From Nitrosomonas sp. (GTDB lineage: Bacteria > Pseudomonadota > Gammaproteobacteria > Burkholderiales > Nitrosomonadaceae), in the NCBI GenBank assembly GCA_016703745.1, contig JADJBK010000006.1, positions 930,001-994,000 on the forward strand: DNA of 64,000 nt, written 5' to 3'. The first letter of the stretch is position 1. Every line of letters begins with the position of its first letter. Both the position numbers and the translations under genes were made by a program. The notes under the pieces are model-generated. The model was not told the origin of the DNA and did not search any database. It saw only the letters and a list, made by a program, of their open reading frames with translations. Positions 16,515 to 25,899 of this stretch are shown here, in pieces.

Positions 16515-18867
16515 AATGAACTCCTTTTGTTTTAGGTTTAGCGCGTAACATTAAAAGCGCTGGTAACAACAACAGATCTACAATCAAAGCGATAATAATG
16601 GCCAGTGCAGTCAACGTTCCCATATCACCCGTAATCTTGAATGATGAGAACATGAGCACACTAAAGCCAAACGCCAGAATCAGCGCATTGGCCACAACCG
16701 CAGCCCCGACAGTATCAAAGGTGTAACGAATTGCGTCCTCAATGGAGAGCATTAGCTCTTCACGAGCACGCTGGTATTTCGTAAGGATATGAACCGTGTT
16801 GTCGACAATAATGCCAAGAGAAGTAGCGGATACTGTCGCTGCAGCCATACCCACTTCACCCACTAACAGCGCCCATACGCCGAACGTCATAATAAGTGGC
16901 GCAATATTTGGAATCAAGCTGAGAAGTCCGAAACTGAAGCTTCTCAGTGCGATCATCATAATGATTGAAATCAAAATGACAGCGACAATGTTGCCACCAA
17001 TCATGTCCTGAATATTGCGCTCGGAGATAAAGGAGAAAAGATAGGTTGCGCCAGTGCCATAGACTTCATTCCCGGGTGAGCGGTCGTCCCACCAGGCCTC
17101 GACCTCTTTCAGGAATTGTCGCGTCTCTCCTGTGGTAATTTCATCGAGCGTGACCGAAACTCGGGTCGATGATTTGTCAATGTCTATGCGGTCATTGAGA
17201 TCCAGTCCGTAGGGTAATGACAATTCATAAAGCAGCAGGTATTGTGCAGCGAGTTCGCGCTCTTCTGGAATTTTATAAAAAGCCGGATCATCGGCATGCA
17301 TGTTCTTGCTCAACCGCTTGATAACGTCCGTATACGAGTAAACATGGCGTACTTTTGAATATTCCCGCAGCCAGATTGCAAAGTCATCAAGGTCTTGCAG
17401 ATATTTAGGCTCACTGATGGCGCCAGGTCCTCCTGCAGGCACGGAGTATTCCAGAATATAAAGCCCTGTCAGGTGCTTCATAGCAAACTTCGCGTCACCA
17501 CGAAATTCTACTCTATCGTCAAAGTATTCAACCCATTGATCATTCAGGTTAATTGTTGGTATAGCACAAGCCAGTCCAATAAAAAGAATACTCACGAAAA
17601 CCAGTGTGGCCCGTGCTCTTGCAATAACGAACTCGGCAAGTTTGTTAATTGCTTCTTGCAACGGACCTCGAGATTTATCTGCGTAAGTTTGTACATTAAA
17701 TGGCAAAAGTACTAACAATGCCGGCAGAAATGTTAGTGAAAAAAACCAGGCGGCAGCAATACCGACTGCTGAAATATTTCCTAACGCGTTGAAGGGCGGT
17801 GCATCGGAAAAGTTGAGAGCAAGAAAACCGATAATTGTCGTTAAACTGGTAATTGAAACCGCCAGGAAATTGACGCGAATGCTCTCTTTGATGGCCTCAA
17901 TTTTGTCATCGCCAACACGCATACGCTGTACCATCGTGATCAGTATATGGATGGAGTCCACAATGGCGAGCGTTAGAATAACGACCGGCGCGCTACCCGA
18001 AAATGGTGAAATGATAATACCTGCCCAGCCCGCAAAACCCATCGCGGCCATTGTTGCAAACGTAATAACGAGTACCGTTGCAACGACACCCGAGAAGCTT
18101 CGTATGACCAGCCAGGTAATAACAATCAGCACTAAAAACATTGGCCCATAGAGCGTCTCTGCGTCATTAATTGTCGCTTGAAAAAAAGCAGCATTGAGTG
18201 CCGATATACCCGTGAGTGCAATCTTCAGGTCGGGATAGTCTTGTTCGAATTCGGCTACGAGTGCACGCGCGAAATTAATGGCTTCTGGTAACTCACCTTC
18301 ACTTACTCCCGGGTATTGCAGTGTTACATTGATGCCTGATGCACCACGATCAAGTGCGACAAGACTGCCGGCAAGTAATGGTTCTTTAAGCGCGATGTCA
18401 ACGCGCTTGGCTATTTCTGCCTGTGAAAGATTTGATGCATCTTCAATTAAGTCTTCTACAATTAAATCATCCTCTATTGCATAAGTATGCTGAAAGTTCG
18501 TGATTGAATCGACCCGTATTGCGAATGGAATCGTCCAGGCGCGCGCGGTTAATTCTTCAATAGCCTGGGCAACAAACGGTTGATCAATCGTTCCTGAATT
18601 AGGCTTAATAGCAAAAAGAAAATTGTCGTTTTTTGTATACGTCTCTTCAAATTTCTCAAATGCAATCAGATCAGGGTTTTTATCGCTAAAAAAGACTCGA
18701 TAATTATGTGAAGCCTGAATCTGCATCAATCCAGCGGCCATAATTAAAAAGACAACAATTGCGAAAAAAATTGTCTTCAGACGATTTTTAATGACGAATT
18801 CTGCCCATTGAAGTGCAAAACGATCAGTTTTGTTTAATTGTTTGGTTTCGTTTCTAATGACAGTCAC
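16483..18867 (-). CDS. RND superfamily transporter, MMPL type
   Basis: About 794 residues and 12 predicted helices in two six-helix halves. Each half begins with one helix followed by a large periplasmic loop. The VAIVDSIHI-type (LAIVDSIHILITM) and GIIVDNTVHILTKY segments are the duplicated helix-4 motifs with membrane aspartates for proton relay. I place the start at GTG 18865-18867, preceded by GGAGG with a 5-nt spacer; the in-frame ATG at 18877 has no such site because GGAGG lies inside it. The gene heads the operon with the LolA-like and barrel genes and lies downstream of a TetR gene and a palindromic site. Confidence 0.85.
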   Translation of the reverse strand: MTVIRNETKQLNKTDRFALQWAEFVIKNRLKTIFFAIVVFLIMAAGLMQIQASHNYRVFFSDKNPDLIAFEKFEETYTKNDNFLFAIKPNSGTIDQPFVAQAIEELTARAWTIPFAIRVDSITNFQHTYAIEDDLIVEDLIEDASNLSQAEIAKRVDIALKEPLLAGSLVALDRGASGINVTLQYPGVSEGELPEAINFARALVAEFEQDYPDLKIALTGISALNAAFFQATINDAETLYGPMFLVLIVITWLVIRSFSGVVATVLVITFATMAAMGFAGWAGIIISPFSGSAPVVILTLAIVDSIHILITMVQRMRVGDDKIEAIKESIRVNFLAVSITSLTTIIGFLALNFSDAPPFNALGNISAVGIAAAWFFSLTFLPALLVLLPFNVQTYADKSRGPLQEAINKLAEFVIARARATLVFVSILFIGLACAIPTINLNDQWVEYFDDRVEFRGDAKFAMKHLTGLYILEYSVPAGGPGAISEPKYLQDLDDFAIWLREYSKVRHVYSYTDVIKRLSKNMHADDPAFYKIPEERELAAQYLLLYELSLPYGLDLNDRIDIDKSSTRVSVTLDEITTGETRQFLKEVEAWWDDRSPGNEVYGTGATYLFSFISERNIQDMIGGNIVAVILISIIMMIALRSFSFGLLSLIPNIAPLIMTFGVWALLVGEVGMAAATVSATSLGIIVDNTVHILTKYQRAREELMLSIEDAIRYTFDTVGAAVVANALILAFGFSVLMFSSFKITGDMGTLTALAIIIALIVDLLLLPALLMLRAKPKTKGVHYVSTESTQTI

Positions 18868-18881
18868 TGCAACCTCCATTT

Positions 18882-18897
18882 AAGATCATATGATCTT
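18882..18897. promoter_or_regulatory. 16-bp perfect palindrome, candidate TetR operator
   Basis: AAGATCATATGATCTT lies 15 bp upstream of the MMPL start codon. The size and symmetry fit a TetR-family operator, and a TetR gene (19058-19639) is the next gene upstream. Binding is inferred. Confidence 0.5.
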
Positions 18898-19057
18898 TTT
18901 TTGTCAAAATTATTTTTAAAATTGTGTAGCAAGTACAAGTAATAATTATTTTAAATAGATACCCATTGACTAAAATCCTGGATCTATCTATATCAACACG
19001 TATATTAAAAATATCATCCAAATAAGAACGATCGATCTTAATTGTGAAAAAATTTTT

Positions 19058-19639
19058 TTATTCTAGCTGTTCAAGCGTAGCAAGTATGGCTTGTTCTATT
19101 ATAGAAAATGATATTCCGGCTCGAGACAACGCGGCTAGACCGTGGATTGTTGTTGCCATCGAAATGGCTATCCTTTCGGCAGGAAGATCATTCCGGACTT
19201 CTCCGACTGCAACAGCATGCGTTAACGCTTTACTCAGTGCTTTTGTCAGTTTATTAAAATTGCCCAACACCATGCTTTTGAGCTCCTCATCTGTTCCTGA
19301 AAACTCAATGGCCGTATTGACCAACATACAACCATTACGTAGACGCCCGTCTTTATTCATTTGCAGGATGATTTCGAAAACGTGTTCAATTTCAGCACGT
19401 CCAGCATTATTGTGGTCAAGAACACTGAACATCTCATCTGCTATATTGAGACAATATTTCCTAACAGTAGCCTTGAAGAGTCCTTCTTTATCCCCAAACG
19501 CAGAGTACAGACCTGCATGGGCAACACCTGTGTGCTTAACCAGGTCGCGCACTGAAGTCTCGACATAGCCCTTCTCCCAGAATAAATGCATCGCTTTGTC
19601 CAGCGTTTCATTAACATCAAATTCACGTATTCTCGCCAA
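19058..19639 (-). CDS. TetR/AcrR-family transcriptional regulator
   Basis: 193 residues. The DNA-binding domain is at about 8-55: ETLDKAMHLFWEKGYVETSV, DLVKHTGVAHAGLYSAFGDKEGLF. A helical ligand domain follows with RLRNGCMLVNTAIEF. It lies upstream of the MMPL operon on the same strand with a 178-bp gap holding the palindrome at 18882. Likely represses that operon, and perhaps itself, until a ligand binds. The 250 bp upstream of it (19640-19888) hold no gene that I can see. Confidence 0.85.
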   Translation of the reverse strand: MARIREFDVNETLDKAMHLFWEKGYVETSVRDLVKHTGVAHAGLYSAFGDKEGLFKATVRKYCLNIADEMFSVLDHNNAGRAEIEHVFEIILQMNKDGRLRNGCMLVNTAIEFSGTDEELKSMVLGNFNKLTKALSKALTHAVAVGEVRNDLPAERIAISMATTIHGLAALSRAGISFSIIEQAILATLEQLE

Positions 19640-19888
19640 GACGGACCCCTATCACAACATTCCTTATGTCAGACAGGCTACTATAAATTTGTGTGAATGA
19701 AAATACTCAATCCAGGATGCTCATCAAAGACACCTATAAAAGTAAGTAGCTGTCATGCACTTATTCTTCTAATGCATCACCGTTTTAGCTTAATTACTGA
19801 GGCTTGCTAAAAACCAAGCAAACCCGATTAAAATTATCCTCAATCCATAACCATGGGGCACCCTGATAATTTTAAGTAATATATCAAT

Positions 19889-20119
19889 TCATTTCCTTGA
19901 CAACATCTTAGTAAATCCTTCATCAATGTTTATTTTTGTTGCATTGGCCAAGTGATTATAGAAAACACTCATCCCTGACATGGCAATAACTTCCATGATT
20001 TCCTCCTCATCAAATCCCAGTTCTCTTAAGGTCTGAAAATCTTGGAGCATAGGAAAAATAAACCACCTTTTCCATGAGGATTGAATGTACTGAAAGCTGG
20101 CACGGTTGTCAAACACCAT
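19889..20119 (-). pseudogene. AhpD/carboxymuconolactone decarboxylase-like C-terminus fused to IS leader
   Basis: Residues from the IS junction onward read QDFQTLRELGFDEEEIMEVIA...VFYNHLANATKINIDEGF, the C-terminal helices of AhpD-like proteins. The N-terminal half with the CxxC site is gone, replaced by IS copy 2 at 20045. The first 25 residues (MVFDNRASFQYIQS...) come from the IS end, giving a chimeric 76-aa ORF, as at 4646-5140. Confidence 0.65.
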
Positions 20120-22098
20120 GATAATCTATCGAAAAATGACTGCGTTTCGGTTTAGTTGACACAAAAACGTCAAGGATTTTGCTGTGTTCTGGCGCTTCAG
20201 GCAAAAGACGCCCAGGGGTAAAGGTCAGCCCGGCAATGAAGAAGACTGATAGGAGCGAGTACGGGATCAGGCAGGCTCGAAAATATCAAAGATTTGTGCG
20301 GGTGAGCGTGGCGGCGCCCGGGTAGGCAAACCAAGATGATCAAGAATTTTAGTAATTACGCTGGACTCCAGAATAGCGGCAATGATTTTCAGGGTTCCAC
20401 CACAATGCGGGCAGTGTTCAATGTCGATATCAAACACCCGTTTCAACAGGCGCGCCCAACTGATGCGTACAGAAGTTGGAGAATGTAGCGCATCATCATT
20501 GTCGTCCGCTGGTTTGCTTTTATTTTTCTTCTCGCCCGGAATAATCTCAGCGCGCAGCTTTGCATTCGGTGCGAGCACGCCATGGAAACGAATAAGGTTC
20601 AGCCTTGGTCTGGGAACCAATGCAGCCAGGCGTTGCATGAATTCCAGCGGCGACATGACAATATGCGTCGTGCCATCCCGATAAGGCGTCTTTAGTGTCA
20701 GCACCACCGCGCCGCTGCTGTTGAGTGTCAGTCGCTCATTGGCAATTGCCGGTCGCGTGATATAACGGCACAGGTGCTCCAGTTCCTTGCGCTGATTCAT
20801 GGCGCAACGCACGCCGGCGTGCAAGCTAAAACCATGCGCATTGACACAGCACTCCTGGTCTGACTGCTCCAGGTTTTGTGTGGCCACAGTTTTCAAAGTC
20901 AGTATTTTTTGTCCTGCCCGGCGACCGAGCGCAATCCGGTAGGTGCAGGCCGCCGATTGTAGTGGCGCCAATGCCGCGTCCGATTCTATTTCTGCCAGGT
21001 AAGTCATCCCCTCCTCCTCAATAAGTGCGCCATGGCGAGTTAATGCTTTCATAATGCGCTTGATGATCTGCCCAAGCAGCGTGTGCAGCTGCTCAGCCGT
21101 TGGTGTCTTCACACGATGGAATTCCGGCTCGCCGTTTTGGATGCGATAGACACCATCGAGCACCAGGCAATGTAGATGAATGTTGAGATTAGCGGCGGAA
21201 CCGAAACGTTGAATCAGCGTAATCGCGCCGGTTTGTGCTTCGGATCGTTTCAATCCGGCCCGCTTGATTAGAAAAGTTGAGATGGCACGGTGAATCACTT
21301 GTAATACCGGTGTGAGCAGATGTGGATGGGCGGCTAACAGGTAGCGCAGTGGAATCGGCAGTGAAAGCACCCATTGGCGCACCGGTACCCGGGGAATGAT
21401 GTGATCAACCAGGTGAGCGGCCGTCTGCGCCATACGCCGTCCACCGCATGAGGGACAGAATCCTCGCCGTTTGCAAGAAAACGCCACCAGTTTCTCATGG
21501 GCACAATCGGCACAACGCAGGCGCAAAAATCCATGCGCCAAAATACCACACTCAAGAAACGCATCAAATTCGTCTTTAACAAAGTCCGGTAACCCTGAAC
21601 CGGTTTCCATTTCAACCTGCGCAAAGAAAGTCTCGATATGTTCTTGTACCAATTGGTACAGAATGGTTTGTTCCGGTCGGTGTCGCTCATAGTGGATCTG
21701 ATTTCCAGCCACAGCGTGTTGAGCTGATTGGCGCAGGTTATTTTGGTGGGACTGAGCGTGGGGAATGGCCGTTGGCATGATCATTGAGAACGATTGTTTT
21801 CATTCTCAATGTATCGGTCAGCTTAATGCGTTTCTTGAACTCCGTGAAAATCTAAACTGTGCCATGCGCACACCAATCCTGGACAAGACCTAAAACACTA
21901 ACGGTCAGTTAAAACGACACTGATATCAGCCACTTCTCCATCGCAGCGGTATTTCAACGCCACACTCTGACCGGCATGCAGCGTCTTAAGGTTCCTGCTT
22001 ATTAAAGGGGCAATTACCTCGGGGTGGCCGTACAAATTTTCTGCAGAACGCGCCCGTGGCCCCGACCGGGATAACGGAGATAGCCGTTTTTATCGACG
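20045..22098 (-). mobile_element. IS91/ISCR-like rolling-circle element, copy 2
   Basis: Sequence and ends match copy 1 at an offset of 14979 bp. Here the ori end abuts CTTG (20041-20044), that is CAAG on the transposase strand, the tetranucleotide that IS91 prefers. This makes copy 2 the best candidate for a direct insertion event. Confidence 0.85.
20267..21784 (-). CDS. IS91/ISCR-family Y-transposase (copy 2, intact)
   Basis: 505 residues with the zinc cysteines, HLH motif and YITRP tyrosine region described for copy 1; the translation is identical. It could supply the transposition activity for all copies, including the frameshifted copy 3. Confidence 0.9.
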   Translation of the reverse strand: MIMPTAIPHAQSHQNNLRQSAQHAVAGNQIHYERHRPEQTILYQLVQEHIETFFAQVEMETGSGLPDFVKDEFDAFLECGILAHGFLRLRCADCAHEKLVAFSCKRRGFCPSCGGRRMAQTAAHLVDHIIPRVPVRQWVLSLPIPLRYLLAAHPHLLTPVLQVIHRAISTFLIKRAGLKRSEAQTGAITLIQRFGSAANLNIHLHCLVLDGVYRIQNGEPEFHRVKTPTAEQLHTLLGQIIKRIMKALTRHGALIEEEGMTYLAEIESDAALAPLQSAACTYRIALGRRAGQKILTLKTVATQNLEQSDQECCVNAHGFSLHAGVRCAMNQRKELEHLCRYITRPAIANERLTLNSSGAVVLTLKTPYRDGTTHIVMSPLEFMQRLAALVPRPRLNLIRFHGVLAPNAKLRAEIIPGEKKNKSKPADDNDDALHSPTSVRISWARLLKRVFDIDIEHCPHCGGTLKIIAAILESSVITKILDHLGLPTRAPPRSPAQIFDIFEPA

Positions 22099-22201
22099 GT
22101 TGGAAAATTTACAAGACCTGTTGCGCCACTCCGACAGCGAATCAATAGAACAGTTTTTCCTGCAAGCACGCAATACCCGCCGAAAATGGCTCCAATATTA
22201 A
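22099..22201 (+). pseudogene. Captured 3' end of tyrA (copy 2)
   Basis: Same variant 33-codon fragment as 7120-7222. Confidence 0.85.
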
Positions 22202-22258
22202 GCATGTCCCAAGCGATGTCGTAGAATCAACCGGATAGTTAAAGATTGGATACGCTTG

Positions 22259-23373
22259 TCAGTGTGCATGATCTCCGGGTGGCGGCATGATTTCGTCTTC
22301 CTGATTGAGCATGGATATCTGCAGAGTCAACGCACTTATATTTGACCAGCCAAATCCTTCAAACTGACCGACCCATCTGGCACGCATATAGCCAAAACGA
22401 TCAATCAAAAATTCCATATGCCCAGGGATGATTCCTTGCCCTAAAAGATCGGGAACCGTTCTTACCCTGCGATATAGCAGGTAAGTGTTTTGATTTCCTG
22501 CCAGCCATCAGTCAGTAATGAAAAAGGAATGGCTGCTGATGCATGGATGAATTGTTGAGCATCGGATTCATTCATTGGAACGACCAGTATTTCGGTATTC
22601 AGCGTCATTCCAATTTCCTGATAGGCTGCGACCAGTTGATTGAGACGCTGCTGGGAATGGGGCCATGAAAACAAAACCAGCAGCACATTTTTTTGAAAAC
22701 GAAAATCTTTGATACTTTTTACTGAGCCAGCATGTGTACTATAGGAAAAAACGGGTGCTGCGACAGCAGGTTTTTCAGGAAGAATCATGCTTCCCAATAA
22801 TCGTGCGTCGAAACCCCTCGATAATGCGTGAAGATAATTGACAATATCCCAGCGAGCTTCTTCAGAAAGGAGCGCAGCATACCCTGGCATATCAGTTCCA
22901 GGAATTCCGTGAGATATCCAGTGAAAAAAATTTCCTACCGTATGTTTCGCGGTATGAGGCTCAGTTAACAAGTCGGCTGGCAGACTGGTCAACGTGCCTG
23001 CGCGTATACCATTACCTTTGCCCTGAGGTCCATGGCAACTGGCACAATGCTCAGCAAATAGTTGTGAACCGTTAGAAATCGATATCGTGTCAAGTGGAAT
23101 CAGTGGTTTTTGATAAGTTGTGGGATAAGCTTCGATGGCAAATGGTGGCAGAGCAATCACCAGTGCAGTCACCACTAATCCGCTCGGGACAAGAATACGG
23201 GTCCGGCGGCGCCAGTTTTCTTTGATACTCACGCCAAAAACTATCAGTGCAACAGCGAGTAACGCAACACCAAACCAGAATTTTTCCTGTACGTCCGGTT
23301 TATCCCAATTTGGCTGGATCAATAAGTACGGGGTCTGGATCACGGTCATAAGGAATGACGACTTCGTCAACAT
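22259..23373 (-). pseudogene. Chimeric copD fragment, frameshifted (copy 2)
   Basis: As copy 1, with the same missing T near 22488-22491 after WQEIK, so the two share a common origin. It retains the MLTKSSFLMTVIQT start found at 4590, which copy 1 has altered by a 3-bp deletion. The CASCH heme site is intact in the 303-residue open part, but the thioredoxin-like tail is out of frame. Confidence 0.8.
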
Positions 23374-23546
23374 AGCCCGCCATAGATGACTCTCCGCAGA
23401 ATGGAATTGATAAAGTATAAAACAGGACTCAATCGCTTATTTCGCTATTGTTCAGCACCGTATATTCGGTGCTGAATGTGTCTGTCGCGCTGATCTATAG
23501 TGTGTGATTAATGCTGTCATTGATCCAGGTAATTGAAATTAAGGCA

Positions 23547-24179
23547 TCAACTAAAAATTTTTCTAATATTGTAGAGAACAGGTACCGACACAATCAGTAG
23601 GAGCATGGGCCAAAATTCAACAATGGTTTCATGCCATTGTGTTCCAACTGTGATTGGAATCTCTACAACAAATTCGACTTGATCCGTATTTTTTCCAGAA
23701 AGGTAAAGCCCGTATTCTCCGGTTTCGTTGATGTTTAATACCTGCGTAATGATGCCGGATTCGTGGATCTCCGGAGGAATTGTCAATAGTGTTTTTGTCG
23801 GTTTATTATCTTCTATTTTTGCAAGCGTCATGGTCAGCGGCCATTCGCGCGCAGATTCAGGATAAAGAAGATCAATCGTAACAGCCAGCGTCCCCGGACT
23901 GGGTATTTTTCCGCATAGAACAGGAACGGGCATCGCACTCATTGCGTCACTGGGAATTGCATAATCTGTGGAAATGAAATAACCCGAGTAGCCAACCAAC
24001 AGGTGTTCGGATTCGATTGTGCACGTGCCGCCTCGAAAACCCTTCGGATAGGTGGCCGAAGTATCCCCCTGCGAACCTACATGAAACTGCAAGCCAACTA
24101 CGGCAATAATCGAAAGAGATCCGATCAGAATCAGAAAACGTTGTGCATTCTTAGGTAAATTTTCCCAAATGATATTCAT
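23547..24179 (-). CDS. Membrane-anchored periplasmic protein next to urea transporter (copy 2)
   Basis: Identical translation to 8566-9198: two membrane segments flanking a periplasmic domain of unknown family. It starts 23 bp after the urea transporter. Confidence 0.7.
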   Translation of the reverse strand: MNIIWENLPKNAQRFLILIGSLSIIAVVGLQFHVGSQGDTSATYPKGFRGGTCTIESEHLLVGYSGYFISTDYAIPSDAMSAMPVPVLCGKIPSPGTLAVTIDLLYPESAREWPLTMTLAKIEDNKPTKTLLTIPPEIHESGIITQVLNINETGEYGLYLSGKNTDQVEFVVEIPITVGTQWHETIVEFWPMLLLIVSVPVLYNIRKIFS

Positions 24180-24202
24180 GTTTCTCTCCTATAAATATGA
24201 GG

Positions 24203-25210
24203 TTAGGCAGATTCAGTTGATTTTTTAAACCGTGACTGGTATCGCTTCCATCGACCCGTGACGAACAAAATGGCCCATAAAACAGATAAAAAGGGAGCCG
24301 CTAGAACTGGCAGACCGACTGGAACAAGAATCTGAGAAAGTCCAATTTGAAGCGCTGGTGTCAGCATGCTTGCCAATATCGCCAGGAACGCGCTTTTTGC
24401 ATCTGGCTTTAGGAAAACTTGCCCCACTGCGATGGCGGCCAGCCCAGCATTGAACCCATACAATCCGATTCCAATGGCATGGTGATCGGCGCCGAGTAAG
24501 GCCGCAACCAGGCTTCCGCATAAAGCTCCTCCTCCAAGCAGCAGCGTGCTGCGCAACGATATGACCACGACTCCAATCAGGATCAAGATGCCCGTCGCGA
24601 AGCTATCAACAAGGAATATTTGGCTTACACCCTTTATTAGCAGAGTCGGCCACATACCTGGCGGCACTCCTTCACTTACAATGCTCTGCGATGAATCGGG
24701 GATTGATAGGCCGGGATCTGCTGTTCGCAGATCGTGTCCTGGATCAAGAGTTGGGTCGAATGTAGGTGCAGCCAGTATGAATATCCAACTAGTCAGAACG
24801 AATGGAGCCGCAGCTGGAGGAATCCCGAATGGAATCTTCCTTATCATTGCAAACACTACACTGGAGAGCATAGCCGCCAGAATGATGTATAGCCAAAGTT
24901 GAGGGGCATGAGCAAGAAACGTCCATAAACCCACTCCTGTAAGTGTTCCGTTGAAGCCGTACAACCCTGCGCTTATGTCGCTTTTTGCGCTTTTAAAGAC
25001 AGAGGCCGCCGCAGTACTGCTAATGGCTCCCACAATCGCAGCCAGGCCGGTCATCACGTCATACGCACAAAATGCCACCAGAAAAATAAAACCCGAGACT
25101 GCATTGCCGCAAAAAATGACCTGCCCGACCCCCATGAGGATTACCCGAAGAGGCTGTGGTAATGCACTCTCAATTTTTATGAACCATGCCATGATCAGCC
25201 CTCCTCCCAA
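24203..25210 (-). CDS. Urea transporter, UT family (copy 2)
   Basis: Identical translation to 9222-10229, with both LYGFN repeats. Having two expressed copies could raise urea permeability by gene dosage. In this copy the upstream FMO and OsmC genes are intact and only the TetR gene is broken. Confidence 0.9.
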   Translation of the reverse strand: MGGGLIMAWFIKIESALPQPLRVILMGVGQVIFCGNAVSGFIFLVAFCAYDVMTGLAAIVGAISSTAAASVFKSAKSDISAGLYGFNGTLTGVGLWTFLAHAPQLWLYIILAAMLSSVVFAMIRKIPFGIPPAAAPFVLTSWIFILAAPTFDPTLDPGHDLRTADPGLSIPDSSQSIVSEGVPPGMWPTLLIKGVSQIFLVDSFATGILILIGVVVISLRSTLLLGGGALCGSLVAALLGADHHAIGIGLYGFNAGLAAIAVGQVFLKPDAKSAFLAILASMLTPALQIGLSQILVPVGLPVLAAPFLSVLWAILFVTGRWKRYQSRFKKSTESA

Positions 25211-25286
25211 TTAGGGCAGAAATTCGTATATAAAAGGTAGCAGCCATGGCGGGCAGTACGGCCCACTCTCGAGACAGAGAGAGTAA

Positions 25287-25864
25287 TCATTCCATACCTC
25301 GAAGAATATCCTCGGCGGCAAGGCGTGCGATATGTGCTGCCTCGCTGCTTCCGGTGACCATGGCGGTCACGATTGCCCCATCGATGATCAAGCTTAATTT
25401 CTCGGTGATCATATCCGGATCCCTTGCCCCGCTTTCCGTAACTATTGCCCGGAGTCGGTCATTTATTTTTCCCGGTGCGCAACAGCCACATCTTTTACCC
25501 AGCCACCCTCCTTCTCGTGCTCCGCGACCGCGTTGATAAAGACGCATCCGAAGTAGTCTTCTTTTTCGAACCATTTCTCTATCAGGTCGAACAGGAGCAT
25601 GATGCGCTCTTTGGCGGAGCATTCTAGATCCGACAAATCCCGGTCGAACCATCGATACCACATGTCCGCCTCCGTATCTAATACTGTCTTCAGTAGATTT
25701 TTTTTCGAGCCGTAGTGCTTATAAAGGCTACCGCGAGCGACACCTGCTTCTTTAAGGATCCGGGAAATACCAGTTGCGTTTATCCCCACTCGACAGAACA
25801 GGTAGCGCGCGGCCAGCAGCAATTTTTCACTCGGTGATTTGCGGTGTTCGACTATCCTTGTCAA
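25287..25864 (-). pseudogene. TetR-family regulator, frameshifted (copy 2)
   Basis: The first 133 residues are intact, including the helix-turn-helix and SKKNLLKTVLDTEADMWY. The frame is then lost at a T run (25466-25470, 5 T against 6 in copy 1) and the last 60 residues are out of frame. A truncated protein keeping DNA-binding ability could still be made. It sits between the FMO gene (35 bp away) and the urea transporter. Confidence 0.75.
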
Positions 25865-25899
25865 TCTCTTTCTCCGTGATTAGTGATGATCAAAGTGAG

